From: Pontederia crassipes
Lineage: Eukaryota > Streptophyta > Magnoliopsida > Commelinales > Pontederiaceae
DNA: 64,000 nucleotides
Direction: 5' to 3'
Assembly (NCBI GenBank): GCA_030549335.1
Contig: CM060191.1
Coordinates: forward strand, 56,493,947-56,557,946
Numbering within the stretch: the first letter of the stretch is position 1; every line of letters starts with the position of its first letter. This document shows, piece by piece, positions 46,829-58,499 of this stretch. The position numbers and the translations under genes are program-made. Under the pieces are notes generated by a model. The model saw only the letters and a list, made by a program, of their open reading frames with translations, did not search any database and was not told the DNA's origin.

Positions 46829-49689
46829 ATCTCCCACTTTTTTATGAATACAAATTAAGAAATATGAAAAGTATATGAGTTGGGAAGTAAAAAAAATATT
46901 AAAGTCAATTTTACTCCCCTAAAACTAAGCTTTTCTTACAATTATGAATATGCACATAAGTCTTAATTGTAAGGCACTTTTCATATAGAGTTATATTCAT
47001 GATATCCATGTAATAAATCAGGAGTGATATATATATATATATATTTCTTCTATATAATTTTTTCTTATGTTCTTATCATATTTCTCTTATATTTCATCCA
47101 TTTTTGTTTCTTCAAAAAGTAGTTTGCACATCTTCCTAAAATTTTTTATTCTCCCCTTTTTGTCATATAAGATACAATATGTAAAGTGTCATAAGAGAGA
47201 TGAAGACAATTTCTAATCTTTTATCAAATTTATAAAAATTGTTTCATGTATAATATATGTGATAAGCAAAAATAACTCGCCCTAAAGTCATGACTAATTT
47301 ATAATAGCAAAACATAAAATCAAATGAATAACACGTCTTAAAAAAATTATATAAGGAATCAAAACATTGGATAAAATTTTGAGACAACAATGATATATCA
47401 AATTTAAATTAAATAATATCAAGTAACCAAATATTTGACAATAAGGATAACAAGTGAATGTAGGAAATGATATTTCAAATTTTTGAACAAGCTCCCCCTA
47501 TCATTATGATCAATGTTCGTCCTTTTTCTATCTTTCTTTAGTTCTTTATATGTTTCTTTTTTCTTTCAAACAACCAATAACACTAAAATATTATGAATGA
47601 GAAGTCAAAGCTTGATTTTCATAACATAAAGATGTTAAGCCTAAAGCATAAGGGTCATGTCAAGATATGTTAAAATAATTTTGTAAATCATGAGAATGCA
47701 TATTCATGCACATGTAGGTCAAATAATTAATATATTTCATGGTATGACATAAACATCTCAAATATAAATACATATAAAAATTTTGATTTCTGCAAGAGAA
47801 ATTTCATTTAAGCATCATTCTAAATTTGATTGTCAAATGTCATATAATAGGGGAATACTCAAATAATAACAAGTTATGAACACATAAATTTATACATATT
47901 AATCTTATAGCACAAGATTCCATATGGAAAGACAACTACAAATGTAACATATGAAAAAAAATTGTTTTTCAAATTTTGATTAAAATTCCAAAACTGTGTT
48001 TTCTTTTAATTGCAAACTCACAAAGCATCGAATGTGATAAGTAGTAAAGTCCAAATAAATATGCATACTCACAATTTTTAAGAAATAAGTATGATAGATA
48101 GCATAGGCATTTCCAAAGTTTAACATATTAAGATATGCCCAAAAATAAACTTTTGAAGAATCATAAGTTTATACACAAATTATGATAACTAGTAGACAAG
48201 TATAAAGCACAAATAATTGTAACACACAAGTATATCCAATTTTTCATTTGTATGTTCAAAATAATACTTTTACTATAAAATTTGTGCTTGCACTCCTTCA
48301 AATTCATTTTTCCTTTTCTTTCTTTATCACAAGAGAATAATCAAAATTTGTGACAAGAAATGAAACTAAAAAGGTATTCAAAGTTTAGCCTTTTACACTT
48401 TCTTAAAATATTAATAGCTATTTCAAATTATGATAAGAGAAATAACTTTCATTAAATGCCATGATAATTTGAAATATGAAAGAATAAGATTTTTGTCAAA
48501 ATATTTCACAAAGATGAGCATAAAAATCAATTTTGATAGAAGAAGTATATAGCAAGTTAAAAATGATCTCTTTAGTGATATGCTTTATTTCAAACATGTG
48601 CTTAAGCATAGAGTTTAGCAATTAGATGTATTATGCAATAATTTTAAAATGGCACATCAATATGATCGATCATCTTATTTCAAATCATAATGTGCATGTG
48701 TGTTCAAATGATATAGTGTAATAAGTCAAAATTCATAATAAGTTCATACACTAAGGCTCATAACACAAGAGTCGTATAAATCTTGTGCCAAACATATTTA
48801 TTATAAATATGAAGTTTTCTTTATAGATAACCAAGAATTATTCAAATTTAGAAGACTTTTTCTTATGTCTTTTTCTTTTGCCAAATTCAAGGAATAGTCA
48901 TGATAATAAGAATGTTAAAGGTAAAAATTGTCATATATTTTTTCTTTTTTTAGCATGTGAACAAAATAAATTTTGCAAGTATATTATCACAAGTCAAAAG
49001 AAGATATTATTTATTAATTTTGCATTTTGAAATAATCGAAAGATATTCAGTTCTTATATCAAGATCTTAGAAAATCAAGTGTCATCAACAAAAAGTATAT
49101 GAGAATCAAATAAAATCATTTACTATTTTTCACTCATAAAAATATGGTTCTTTTATACTTTAAAGATCATAGACATCGTATAATCGCATTAAATCATAAA
49201 TATCAAGATGCAAAATAGTACACAATATTCATATAAATCAATTATACATGCTTAATGTCAAAATCAACATATTTTGAGTGTGAAGAATCATGTATGTAAA
49301 TTTTAGTATTGATATGAGTGTTCCTGCTTTTCAAAAATATGATTTTTGCATTGAATTAGTAAGATAGTCAAAAAAATGTCAAATTATCAATCATTATGCA
49401 TGTGACATATTCCCATCAAAAAAGTTTAGGAACATGATTAATATAGACACTTTCAAAATTAAATGAGCAACATAATTCTAGTATGCAAAAAGATTCATAA
49501 TCAAATATTACCTTTATGCATATATCATGATAATAAATTGACAAATTCAAGATATGAATATGCATCATATCAAAATGAGTTCAAATTTTCATTTTCATAT
49601 ACCAAAATATTTTTACCACAAACTTTGATGCCTGCAACTCATTTCAACTTCATTGTTATTTTTCTTGTCATGTCACACAACCACAAAGT
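46829..49689 (-). other. AT-rich non-coding interior of the copia element
   Basis: About 2.9 kb with no protein-like frame on either strand, where pol would normally lie. An (AT)n run is at about 47028-47043. Either pol decayed beyond recognition or this is a non-autonomous derivative with a replaced interior. Confidence 0.5.
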
Positions 49690-50660
49690 GTGTGCCTTCA
49701 CTTTACTTGAAACATCCTTCTTCATTCCTTGTAAAGCACACCTACAAACAAAAATCATTTGCATTTTGGTACCCAAACTTTTTTGGGTCCAACATAATTA
49801 ATTTTGGTTCCTTTAGTAATTCACATTAATTTCATGCTTATATTGATAGATTTTTTTAATTTGAATTTTAAATTAATAATGACCATGAAAATTACAATAA
49901 TGACAAATAGTACATGGTCTAATAGAGTGATTATGATGATATCCAAACTTCAAAATATCATTATGGTAGATATGAAATTTTTTAGCACCAAGAGAACTGT
50001 CATAAGAGGGTTTATTTTTCAAATGATAATCATGAGAATGTTTAGGTTTCAAAGAATAAGAATATTTCAAATAATATCCATTTGTGATTTTTAAAATTTT
50101 TGTTTGAATCATTTTTCTTTTGTGGTGCATGAGAAATATTCATTATAGAAATTTTGACAACACGAATAGGCTTCTTAACATTATTAATGTTTTTCCAAGA
50201 ACTAGTATTTTTTTATCTAAGAATTTTTGTAAAGAAATATTTTTTTCTTTTGTAACTCATCATGCAATACAATCAATTTTGAACTCTTAAAGATTCATAA
50301 GATGCACAAGATAATAAAAGAGAATCATTTTTCCTTTTTAAGGTATCTATTTGAACTAAACATGCATCATTTTCCTTTTTTATAGAATCATAATTATCTT
50401 TCATTATATGAAAACATTGATTAAACTTTTCATTTTATTTTAGAGAGAAAGATACTTTTGAATAAGAGACGAAATTTCTTGATGCACATCAAATTAATAT
50501 CATCATGATTGCTAGTAGATGTAGAACAATAGGAGGAGTTTGATGTTACCCCATCTTCCTCACTTTTTGTAATTAAGCATAAATCAAAATCTTGATTGGA
50601 TGTTATTAACGTAGAATTGACAATTTTTTCTTCGCCATCATCCAATGTGTCATCTCTTTC
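49690..50660 (-). pseudogene. gag remnant of the minus-strand copia element
   Basis: Minus-strand pieces include a D/S/E-rich stretch (50645 downward: MDDGEEKIVNSTLITS, KSEEDGVTSNSSYCS) typical of copia gag linkers. A Y/H-rich segment follows (50130-49873, with YSYSLKPKHSHDYH), and then NYVGPKKVWVPKCK (about 49795-49755), a motif seen at the gag/protease junction of many plant copia elements. Frames are broken between pieces. Confidence 0.5.
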
Positions 50661-51036
50661 ATTTTTCTTTCTTCATATTTAAATAATAACTTTAGCCAAA
50701 TCTCACTAGAAGTAGAACATTTAAAAATGAGATTTAAGATTTCCTTATCTATATAATAATAAAATATATTTTGGACTTAAAATTAGTTTTGACAAGTAAA
50801 ATTTGAAAATCATTAAATTCAAAAAAGGAAATATCAATGAAAACACCATTCAAAATCTTCTGTCTTTTCAAAATCATTTTCTATAATATCCCACATATCA
50901 AAATCAATTGAACTTAAATATGTCTTCATTCTAATTTTCCAAAAAGAAAAGGAATAGTCCTTAAAACTCGATGGGTTCAAAATGGAAGAACATTCTTCAA
51001 AAAATGGTGTCATGCTCTAAAAGATGGTTAAATCTT

Positions 51037-52168
51037 TGAAAAACAATAAGAGGAAGAGGTGAATTGGTGTTTAAATTGAAAATATTGATTTCACAAAAAT
51101 CATCACGAAAGCTTAAACTCGATTCGTTAATGTCAAATCAACACAATAACAATCATATCGCATGCATAATAAAATAAGAAGTAGAGTGAGAGAAAAGATA
51201 AACACAAGATTCACAGTAATTTGTTGATGATGTTCGGTGAAACCTTGGCCTACATCCCCGCTCCGGCTTTTCAACCTCGAGATCGCCAAAAATTTCACTA
51301 ACACCCTTCCTTCATTCCAAATAGAGTAAGGAAGAAACCCTTTACAAGTCTTGTCTTTCTCATTTTCAAGAGGTAAGGAACACTTCTTTTACTCGTAGGC
51401 TTTAACCTCTTTTCACTCAGGAGCTAAACAATCATTAAAATATCACAAGAACACTCCATAATCTCTCTTTTACAATTTAGAACATCACACAAGAGTAAGA
51501 GAAAGAAATGAATGATTTGCAACTTGGAACTCATATATTCTCAAATGTTTTTTCCATTTTTTTCTTGAAAGTCTTAATTATTCATACACCTTTGGATCCT
51601 CTTTTATAGCATTCTTAACTCCATTTAGCCATTGGGGCTTGTTTTCTAATTTTGAGGCCAAAATATTATCGTTATAGTGCATTTTGCGCGCTGACCCGAC
51701 TATCCTGCGCTATTTTAAGCATAATTTTTGCACAGTTATTCAAATGAGATGATTCTTTATTCTATGGAAAGGTAATAAAATTATCTACAACTTTGATATT
51801 CATCATTCATCCAAAATCTAATGGGATCATAGTCAAATATTGATTTAAAATTCAGTATACAAAATTATCCATTTCAAATAAAGCATTTTAGACCTTTACC
51901 CTTTTTTATTCATAACTTTTTTATACCAGCATCCAAATGAAATGATATTTAATTCTCTACAAAGATAAGAGATTTATCAATAACTTTATATATTTACCCA
52001 TTAATGTAAATCTTGTAGGAACATAAACAAATATTAATAGAAAGTTTAATACATGAAACAACTCATTTATATTTAAACTTTTTTTGGCACTTTAAATATA
52101 ACTCAAATATTTCGATATTTGTATCATCAAAACATAATTATATAGGGAATAAAAATTTTGCTCCAACA
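51037..52168 (-). repeat. 5' LTR of the minus-strand copia element
   Basis: About 1132 bp. Ends GCTCCAACA like the other LTR; the exact start is uncertain by about 10 bp. Relative to 45641-46828 it lacks one copy of a duplicated TCTTTTCTCCTTTTCAAGAG-type segment. Confidence 0.8.
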
Positions 52169-52173
52169 ATTTC

Positions 52174-52241
52174 AAATTGACAATGGAAGTTCTATTAAAG
52201 TTTTTTATCCATGCTTAAAAAAATATTCCTTTTGTGCGGTT
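52174..52241 (+). pseudogene. LINE 2, middle segment
   Basis: Directly right of the copia target copy the plus strand reads QIDNGSSIKVFYPCLKKYSF. LINE 1 has HIGNGSSINIIKDPWIF at the corresponding place (21925-21970). The spacing and order fit the gap between the first LINE 2 segment and the zf-RVT segment at 54.2 kb. Confidence 0.6.
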
Positions 52242-54100
52242 GTTGATGCGTTAAAAAGTTGTAGCAAAATAAATCTGCTAGCAAGTGTACTAATTGTATC
52301 AAGTAATAAAGTAGAGAGTAGAGTGTCGAACTCAAAGTAAACTAGTTAAATATAATCTATCCTAATAATCGACTAAGAGAAGAAAATGGTGTTGTGATAT
52401 GAAAATAGAAAATAAAATAAACGAGTGTTGAGCCTAAAGATGATAGATGATCAAAGATAAGGATGAACTAGCATGGACAACTATAAAGATTGAATTGTAA
52501 CAATGATAAATAAGTTCAGTTCTTGAGACGGATTAGGATTACCTAAATTAATGACCTCTACGCTGAGTAAATCAAACTATCTTAACTCTTTCAAAATTTA
52601 GGATCACAAACGCTGAGTTAATTTTTAGTTAAGAACGATATTAAGATGCATTAAGTTGTAAGTCCTAAACTAAATGTTATTCTCACCGGGTAAAAACTGA
52701 TATACCACACAAAATCAAGCACAAAGTATGAGTTATAAAATTTGTATTATGATTGCTTCAACTTTGAGTTAAAAATTGATTCGCAGAGAATTATCAAATT
52801 CTAGAACTAACTACTCTACACCTGATTTGTAGTCTTATTTCAGAATATAATAATCTCAGTAAAAATCATTAAGCATAACAATCATAATCAAAAGAAACCG
52901 AAATAACTATATTATTCAAATCTAACAATCGAGTTCATGCAGTTTTCTCGAAAAGATTAATAATCTCTATAACATAATTAATTAGGCATAAAATGTATGG
53001 ATAAAGAGCATCCAAACAATAATTAGAAGACTGAATTCTTGCTTTCAATGATTTTTGAATTACTGCAGAACACAAATGATGAGTTATTCCGCAGTTGCTC
53101 CAAGAAAAATTCTCTTCAAGATTGAAATTCGTCCTCAGCAATAATGCACGGTTCCTAGGTCTTAAGCACCCCGAAGCACAAACACCACAACACCAACACA
53201 TGGTACAAGCACTCATTTTTCTATCTCCTAAGGCCTCTATTTATAGTCTCTAGATGTCCCAAGGGTTTTGGTAAAATTTTGATTTGATTATAAGTCTTTT
53301 TATGTCAAAACAATAAAAATTCAGAATAGACTTTGATTGGACTTTGAAACCATCCAAAACTCCTTCAAATTTGAGTAAATATGATTCCTAATGATCTCTG
53401 GAACTTAGGATAAAGTTTGAAATTGATCTGTAATTGAAATTTCCAATAAAAGTCGAAGAAATCTTGAAATCAGGCTTTGTAACGTCCCATAATAGCTCTA
53501 TAATGGTCTGAATATGACTTCTCGCATCCCGTAATAATGATTTCATGACCCTCACAATGTCCAAATCAAAGTAGAAGTGTGGTTTTAATGTCTCGTAACA
53601 TAGATTTCACACCTGTAACTCGAGCAAGTTTCTGGTATAAAACTAGTATTTTAACGGGTCGTAACGGGCCTGTAACGGTCATGTGTCACAGGTCATTACA
53701 TGAATATCATGGTCCGTTATATTTCTTTCAGCACTGGCAGCCTCTACTAATTTACACTTTCTAGCTCTATTTAACTCTGATTTAAGTATTGTTTGTTTCT
53801 ATGACTTTGTAATTCAACTCTCTTGCTTTTTCTACAATAAAACATAGAATTTGTATAGATTTCTATTTTTATAAAATTAAAATAAATAAGGCCATAAAAT
53901 GATGCATGCTATATGAAAATGAATCGAAATGAGATTAAATGCATGGATAATTATCTATTATATTTTACATGCATAAGTTGCCTACCTTCTTAAATGTAAA
54001 TATTCCTTTTGATTCCCTGTAGACTTCATTGTTGATGGACACTAGAATGCTGAGATTTTATATGAATTGTTTTGGTGATGCTATGATTTGTTGAATTTTA
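52242..54100. mobile_element. Non-coding LARD-like repeat, copy B
   Basis: Begins near CTAGCAAGTGTACTAATTGT and follows the same order of motifs as 35643-37630: AATAAAGTAGAGAG, GTGTCGAACTC, the AGGATCACAAACG region, and later AACGGGTCGTAACGGGCCTG. It ends around AAAATGATGCATGC (about 53895) or somewhat later. No coding frames. It interrupts LINE 2. Boundaries are approximate. Confidence 0.45.
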
Positions 54101-54179
54101 TCTTTGTATCTTATTGCAAATGCCTCTCATGATATGTGTGTTGGGCTTCGGATTCTCACAGATGTGTGAATGCCAAAAG

Positions 54180-55060
54180 TCATTTACAATTTTCTAAACA
54201 ATCGGGATTTGTCGCCACTGAAAATTGGAGGGTGCATCTAGATAATGATTTGGAATATTCCATCCCGACAAAAATTCATACTTTTTGTGGAAAATATCTC
54301 TAACAAGTTATCTACTCTTGATGTCATACTTCACTTTAACCCCTCTATTAATCTGACATGTCAATTATGCGGTAGGGAGATGGAAAAAAGATATCGCCTT
54401 TTCTTTACTTGTCCAATTGCAATGCCATTTTGGTTTAATGTTCAATCCTTCCTTAATTTTAATTTTACGCTTTATAATTCATGGCCGAGAGACTCTAAGG
54501 TCCTTGGGGTCAAAATATGGATCCGAGTTCAAATTAAACTAAAATTTTACGATCCCTTATTTCATTATGTATATTGGGGTTAATGAAACCTGCATAATGA
54601 AGCTTTTTTTTTTTGTTTCAGATGCTCATCCATGTCAATAGTTTTGGGAAAAGTTTAGGCAAAGTTTAATGAATACATTCAACACCACATACCTGAGACC
54701 CTACATCCCAAGACGTCCCTGATTAGGTGCGATATCCCACCTCACACCTAGGTTAAAATTAAGATCTACTACTGACTTTCTTATTGCTGCAGGGACTCTT
54801 TGACCTAATAATGCATCTCTTTTGCAACATGTGGACTATTGGCTGATATCAACAAATTAATAGAGAAAGACTTTGGGAAGGTTATCATCAAAACAGACTC
54901 ACAAGTCCTAGCGCATATTATCCAACAAAATAACAAAGGCCCATGGAAGATGAGGCACTACATCAATAATATTTTGCAACAACTTCACTAGTACTTGGTT
55001 GACTTTGTTCTAAAGGTGCATTTGCAATGTGAAATGTCCTAAAATTACTTATAACATAAT
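54180..55060 (+). pseudogene. LINE 2, last segment: zf-RVT and RNase H
   Basis: The zf-RVT-like piece 54245-54583 reads IWNIPSRQKFILFVENIS, then CQLCGREMEKRYRLFFTC and AMPFWFNVQ, matching the C-x2-C..H/R-LFF-C-W layout. RNase H-like text follows at about 54830-55000: LADINKLIEKDFGKVIIKTD, SQVLAHIIQQNNKGPW and MRHYINNILQQ. This completes the domain order begun at 41.4 kb. Confidence 0.7.
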
Positions 55061-55085
55061 CTATTAATGAAGCTCCAAATTGAAA

Positions 55086-56160
55086 TTAAATTGATCTTTT
55101 CAATTCGCCAAAAATTGCTTTGCCTAGCCAATTTTTAAATGGTATAATGGAATCACTACAGGATGATGTTATATCATATACCACATGACCATTTGCATAT
55201 CGTGCATTCACTGTCCAATGATGGAGTACATATTCTTTTGGTAAATACGTTTGAAGGCGACGATAAGGCGAGCGTGGAAATGGCAGTGAGGCGAGCACGG
55301 TTCGGAGGCAGCGGCATGGCGAGTGCGAAAATGGCTGTAGAAATTAATAAACATAATAAGGAGGTTCACGAAGTGCCTCAATGCGAAAGTCGATCGTCCA
55401 CGCAGCTTCTCCACAAACGGATTGTAGATTGAACTCGTACGTATGGTCGGGAACCAAATCACGTGGAAATGGAACACAATACCAGAACTCAAATGCAAGG
55501 AAAAAGAGAGAGCACACAAGAGTGAGGAGGGTGGCTACACAAGTTTAATACTTATGAACACACCTTAACTCACTCACCACACTCCTTAACTCTACACAAG
55601 AGCTTATATGCACACACTTCGACCCTCTTTGGAGGCAGCAAAAGAGCTCCTTTTATAGAGGAGCTTGGCTACAAAATGCAAAAACAAGTTGCTGCCGTGA
55701 GGTCAAAGGAATGAGAGTGGGGAGTATGGCATCCATGCTATGCCACCATGCATGACTACCATACTTTAGCATGGCCACCATGTATGGTTGCCCATTATGG
55801 ATGCTGCCAACAATGGCGATGAGGCAAGCACAGTTCAGAGGCAGCGGCATAGCAAGCGTGGAACGAGAAAACCATAGTTTGGCACCGATAGCGAGGCAAT
55901 CACAGTTCAGATGCTTTAGCGGCGAGGATGCTGCGAGCGTGGCGGCGATGAGGTGATGAGAGTGCAGCGGCAACGATGCGACACAAGAGCACGGAGGCGA
56001 GGTGAGGAGAAATGTTGTTTAGGGTTTATGGCATATTTTTCGTCCCATGAGGAGAGAGTAGACGCTAAAAATTCTTACTATAGTAACGTTCAGTTTGCTA
56101 TAGTAAATACGACCTCCGACAATGAGGAAGCATTTTGCTAAGTGGGTAGCAAGAACATTA
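55086..56160. other. Unassigned region with repeated GCGAGCGTGG motifs
   Basis: Two stretches (55258-55335 and 55815-55960) share GAGGCGAGCACGGTTCGGAG / GAGGCAAGCACAGTTCAGAG and GGCAGCGGCAT. Open frames on both strands here lack domains and overlap. It looks like part of an unidentified repeat with an internal duplication. Confidence 0.35.
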
Positions 56161-57866
56161 AATCTTATTTTGGATGCGCTTGCATTTTTTGAGACGTGAA
56201 GAATTTGACACTATTATAAGGAGACATATTAAGCCGCCCTTTTTTTTGCCTCGAACGCTTAAATGCGATAATTTTTTTAGGTGTCCGCATATTTGGAGTT
56301 TCCTAGTTTATATCTTAATAGATAGCTCTTTTTATTTAAAAAAAAAAAAGAAACTCCGGGTGCATGATATGTGATCGTCGGTTTGCACCCAGAAAAAAGA
56401 TATACACTCGTTGACTTTACTCAGAATAAATTATCTAGTGTAGAACGTACGTGTTATTCTTAATCTTAACAAAGCATACATGCGTTCATATGATCCGTTA
56501 TTCCCATGTTCATCAGTGTCAATTTGAGGAAGCCGGCGAAGCTTGTTAGTTTGGACATCAACATATGAACGCAGACACTACCGACAAGGAACCCGGTTCC
56601 GATCGCTTAACTAACTCAATTCAGTCACAAGGGGGAATTCAAGGAATATGGTGCATGCGACGAAATACTGATGGATTATACCTTCCCACACGTCGAAATC
56701 GATGGAAGCGATTTCATGTGCATCTTTCGCAAGTCCACCCATAAAAAAAATCATACAGCCATGTTCCACGCATTCGGGTTGCCGTAGACGTGCCTACTTT
56801 TCTTATTTTTCCTCTTTTTATAATCTCATCGAGCTGATATAAATGTGAAAATATATATAGCAAAGTTCGTCTGATAATAGTATCTCTATTTTTTTTTTCG
56901 TGAAGTGGAATTTAGGATGGAATTGGTTTATTGTTACTATTTTAACAAGGAATTAACACACGCCCACGTATCAGTGGGAAGAGGGGGTAGACAGTCCCCC
57001 AATTTTTGAAATTTTATATTTAAAATTGAAATATGAATGATAATTTATTGAAGTTTTTAAATTTGTCCTCCTAGTTTTTAATTCCGGATTCACCATAAAA
57101 CACCCGTGTGATATTTATACATAGTATAGAAATTATAAAATAATATTAGAAAAAACTTTTGGCATTTCTTAATTTGAAAATTGTTGTCTGCTTACTTCAC
57201 TCCAAACATTTACACCACTTATATGCCTGCCTTGCACTTGACATTTGTAACAAAATGTTTATCATATTATCATATTTTTCTACACTTTATATCAGCCAAG
57301 AAAATTCCCACAATCGTGCAAAAATCTTATGGCTCAAATAATAAAAACCAAAATGAAGTATAATTTTACGCGAAAATAAAATATGAAATTAGATCTTTTA
57401 GATGGGCTAGCTCATCATGAGTTTAGTTCCTATCATAAAAAAAATGAAGAATTAAATTGATCTTTAATTAGTTAAAAATAAAAACATTTGAATTAATTAG
57501 AAGCACTGAGCTCCAAGATTCTCCCATGAAAAATATTACATAAAAAGTGTGTATAAAATCGCGTGCGCATTGCGAAGTTTCAGTGGAATAATTACAGTGG
57601 AATAATGATATTATGGCTCGAAGTCGCCGCTGCCTTCGATGTTGCCTTTTGGATAGCCACCGAGTTTTGACCTCCTCCTGTAAAAAGCCCGGGGACCGTC
57701 CCTCAGGCGTCCATTGCCACGCCGGCGACCCGGCCCGTCTATATATACTTTCTACATCAAATGTGTACCGACGGTCACGATTCAGTCGTCGCCGCCGGAT
57801 CTCCCTTCGGAAAGCCCGATCCGCGGTTCAAAATTCGCTGCCGAGATGTTCCCCTTCGCAACTTCC
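56161..57866. other. Intergenic DNA downstream of the PADRE gene
   Basis: AT-rich with A-runs (56339-56350). From about 57610 it becomes GC-rich and is probably the 3' region of the minus-strand gene. No other gene supported. Confidence 0.4.
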
Positions 57867-58370
57867 TTATTCTGGAATGGCGATCAAAGCCGGCGTAAAC
57901 TTACGTGATCTCCCGCCAAAACTGGCCGCCTTCGACTTTCCCCGCTTCTGTCCGCCTCCGACGAGCACTGGCTCCTCCGGCTTCGTCCCCGCGGCGGGGA
58001 ACACCAGCGGCGCCACCGATCTTCTTCCCCGTCGCCCCCCTCCTGGCGCCGCCCTCCTCATCAGAGCCTCGCTCGCCTTGACCGCGAGCGAGGCCAGATC
58101 CTCGGCGCGTAGCGGCTGCCTAAGCGTCGTCTTGGGGAGGACGAAGTAAAGCTGCCCCGGCCGGAGCTCCTCGCGCGGCCCCAGAGCCGAGACAAACCCG
58201 TCGAACTCCATCTCGTCGGCGTCGCACACGAACCAATCGGGATCCTTCTGGAGAACGTCGGCGACCCTCACCGCGAACGAGTACTCGCGGAGCTCGCCGT
58301 CGGGGAGGATCACCTTCGCCGTCGTCGACGGAGACGTCTCCGAGTAGTCGCATGACACGCAGGCTCCCAT
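57867..58370 (-). CDS. DUF4228 / PADRE domain protein, single exon
   Basis: 167 codons plus stop, intronless and GC-rich. It starts MGACVSCDYS: Gly2 with Cys4 and Cys7 is a strong N-myristoylation plus palmitoylation context, so membrane attachment is likely. The body follows the plant DUF4228 pattern: AKVILPDGELREYSFAVRV (18-36), ADVLQKDPDWFVCDADEMEF (37-56), LRPGQLYFVLPKTTLRQPL (69-87), then DLASLAVKASEALM (91-104). The C-terminal part is basic, G/R/K-rich and likely disordered, as in the PADRE group, whose members respond to pathogens and abiotic stress. The biochemical role of the family is not established. The start is fixed by the conserved MG motif. A long plus-strand frame (57613-58149) overlaps it antisense and is discounted. 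Confidence 0.93.
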   Translation of the reverse strand: MGACVSCDYSETSPSTTAKVILPDGELREYSFAVRVADVLQKDPDWFVCDADEMEFDGFVSALGPREELRPGQLYFVLPKTTLRQPLRAEDLASLAVKASEALMRRAAPGGGRRGRRSVAPLVFPAAGTKPEEPVLVGGGQKRGKSKAASFGGRSRKFTPALIAIPE

Positions 58371-58466
58371 TGTTTGTTCCGAACTCCGTCGATGTCGTCA
58401 CCCTTTTGCGTTTGCGTCGTCGTCTTTTGGGTTGCGTTCGTCGCTGTGTGAAGTGTGGAGTCGTTT

Positions 58467-58475
58467 TATTATATA
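58467..58475 (-). promoter_or_regulatory. TATA box of the PADRE gene
   Basis: Minus strand TATATAATA, about 97-105 nt upstream of the ATG. Confidence 0.6.
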
Positions 58476-58499
58476 GACCACGCTGTTCTGTCGCGTAGC

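Larger units (their letters stand above)
45641..52168 (-). mobile_element. Ty1/copia-type element, minus strand, lacking pol
   Basis: LTRs at 45641-46828 and about 51037-52168 share most of their length. The 5 bp duplication ATTTC is at 45636-45640 and 52169-52173. On the minus strand AAAGTGGGAGATTGTTGGAG spans the polypurine tract and LTR start at the left LTR, the classic copia tract. A degenerate primer site lies just inside the right LTR. The interior of 4.2 kb is AT-rich. Only a gag-like end remains near 49700-50650, including minus-strand NYVGPKKVWVPKCK. No RT, RNase H or integrase was found. A second AGGGGGAGCTTG tract (about 47489-47500, minus) fits the multiple tracts seen in Sireviruses, but this assignment is tentative. 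Confidence 0.8.

Noticed and set aside
57613..58149. 178-codon plus-strand open frame
   Set aside because: Antisense to the PADRE gene, whose minus-strand frame has clear family motifs. GC-rich third positions keep the opposite strand open.
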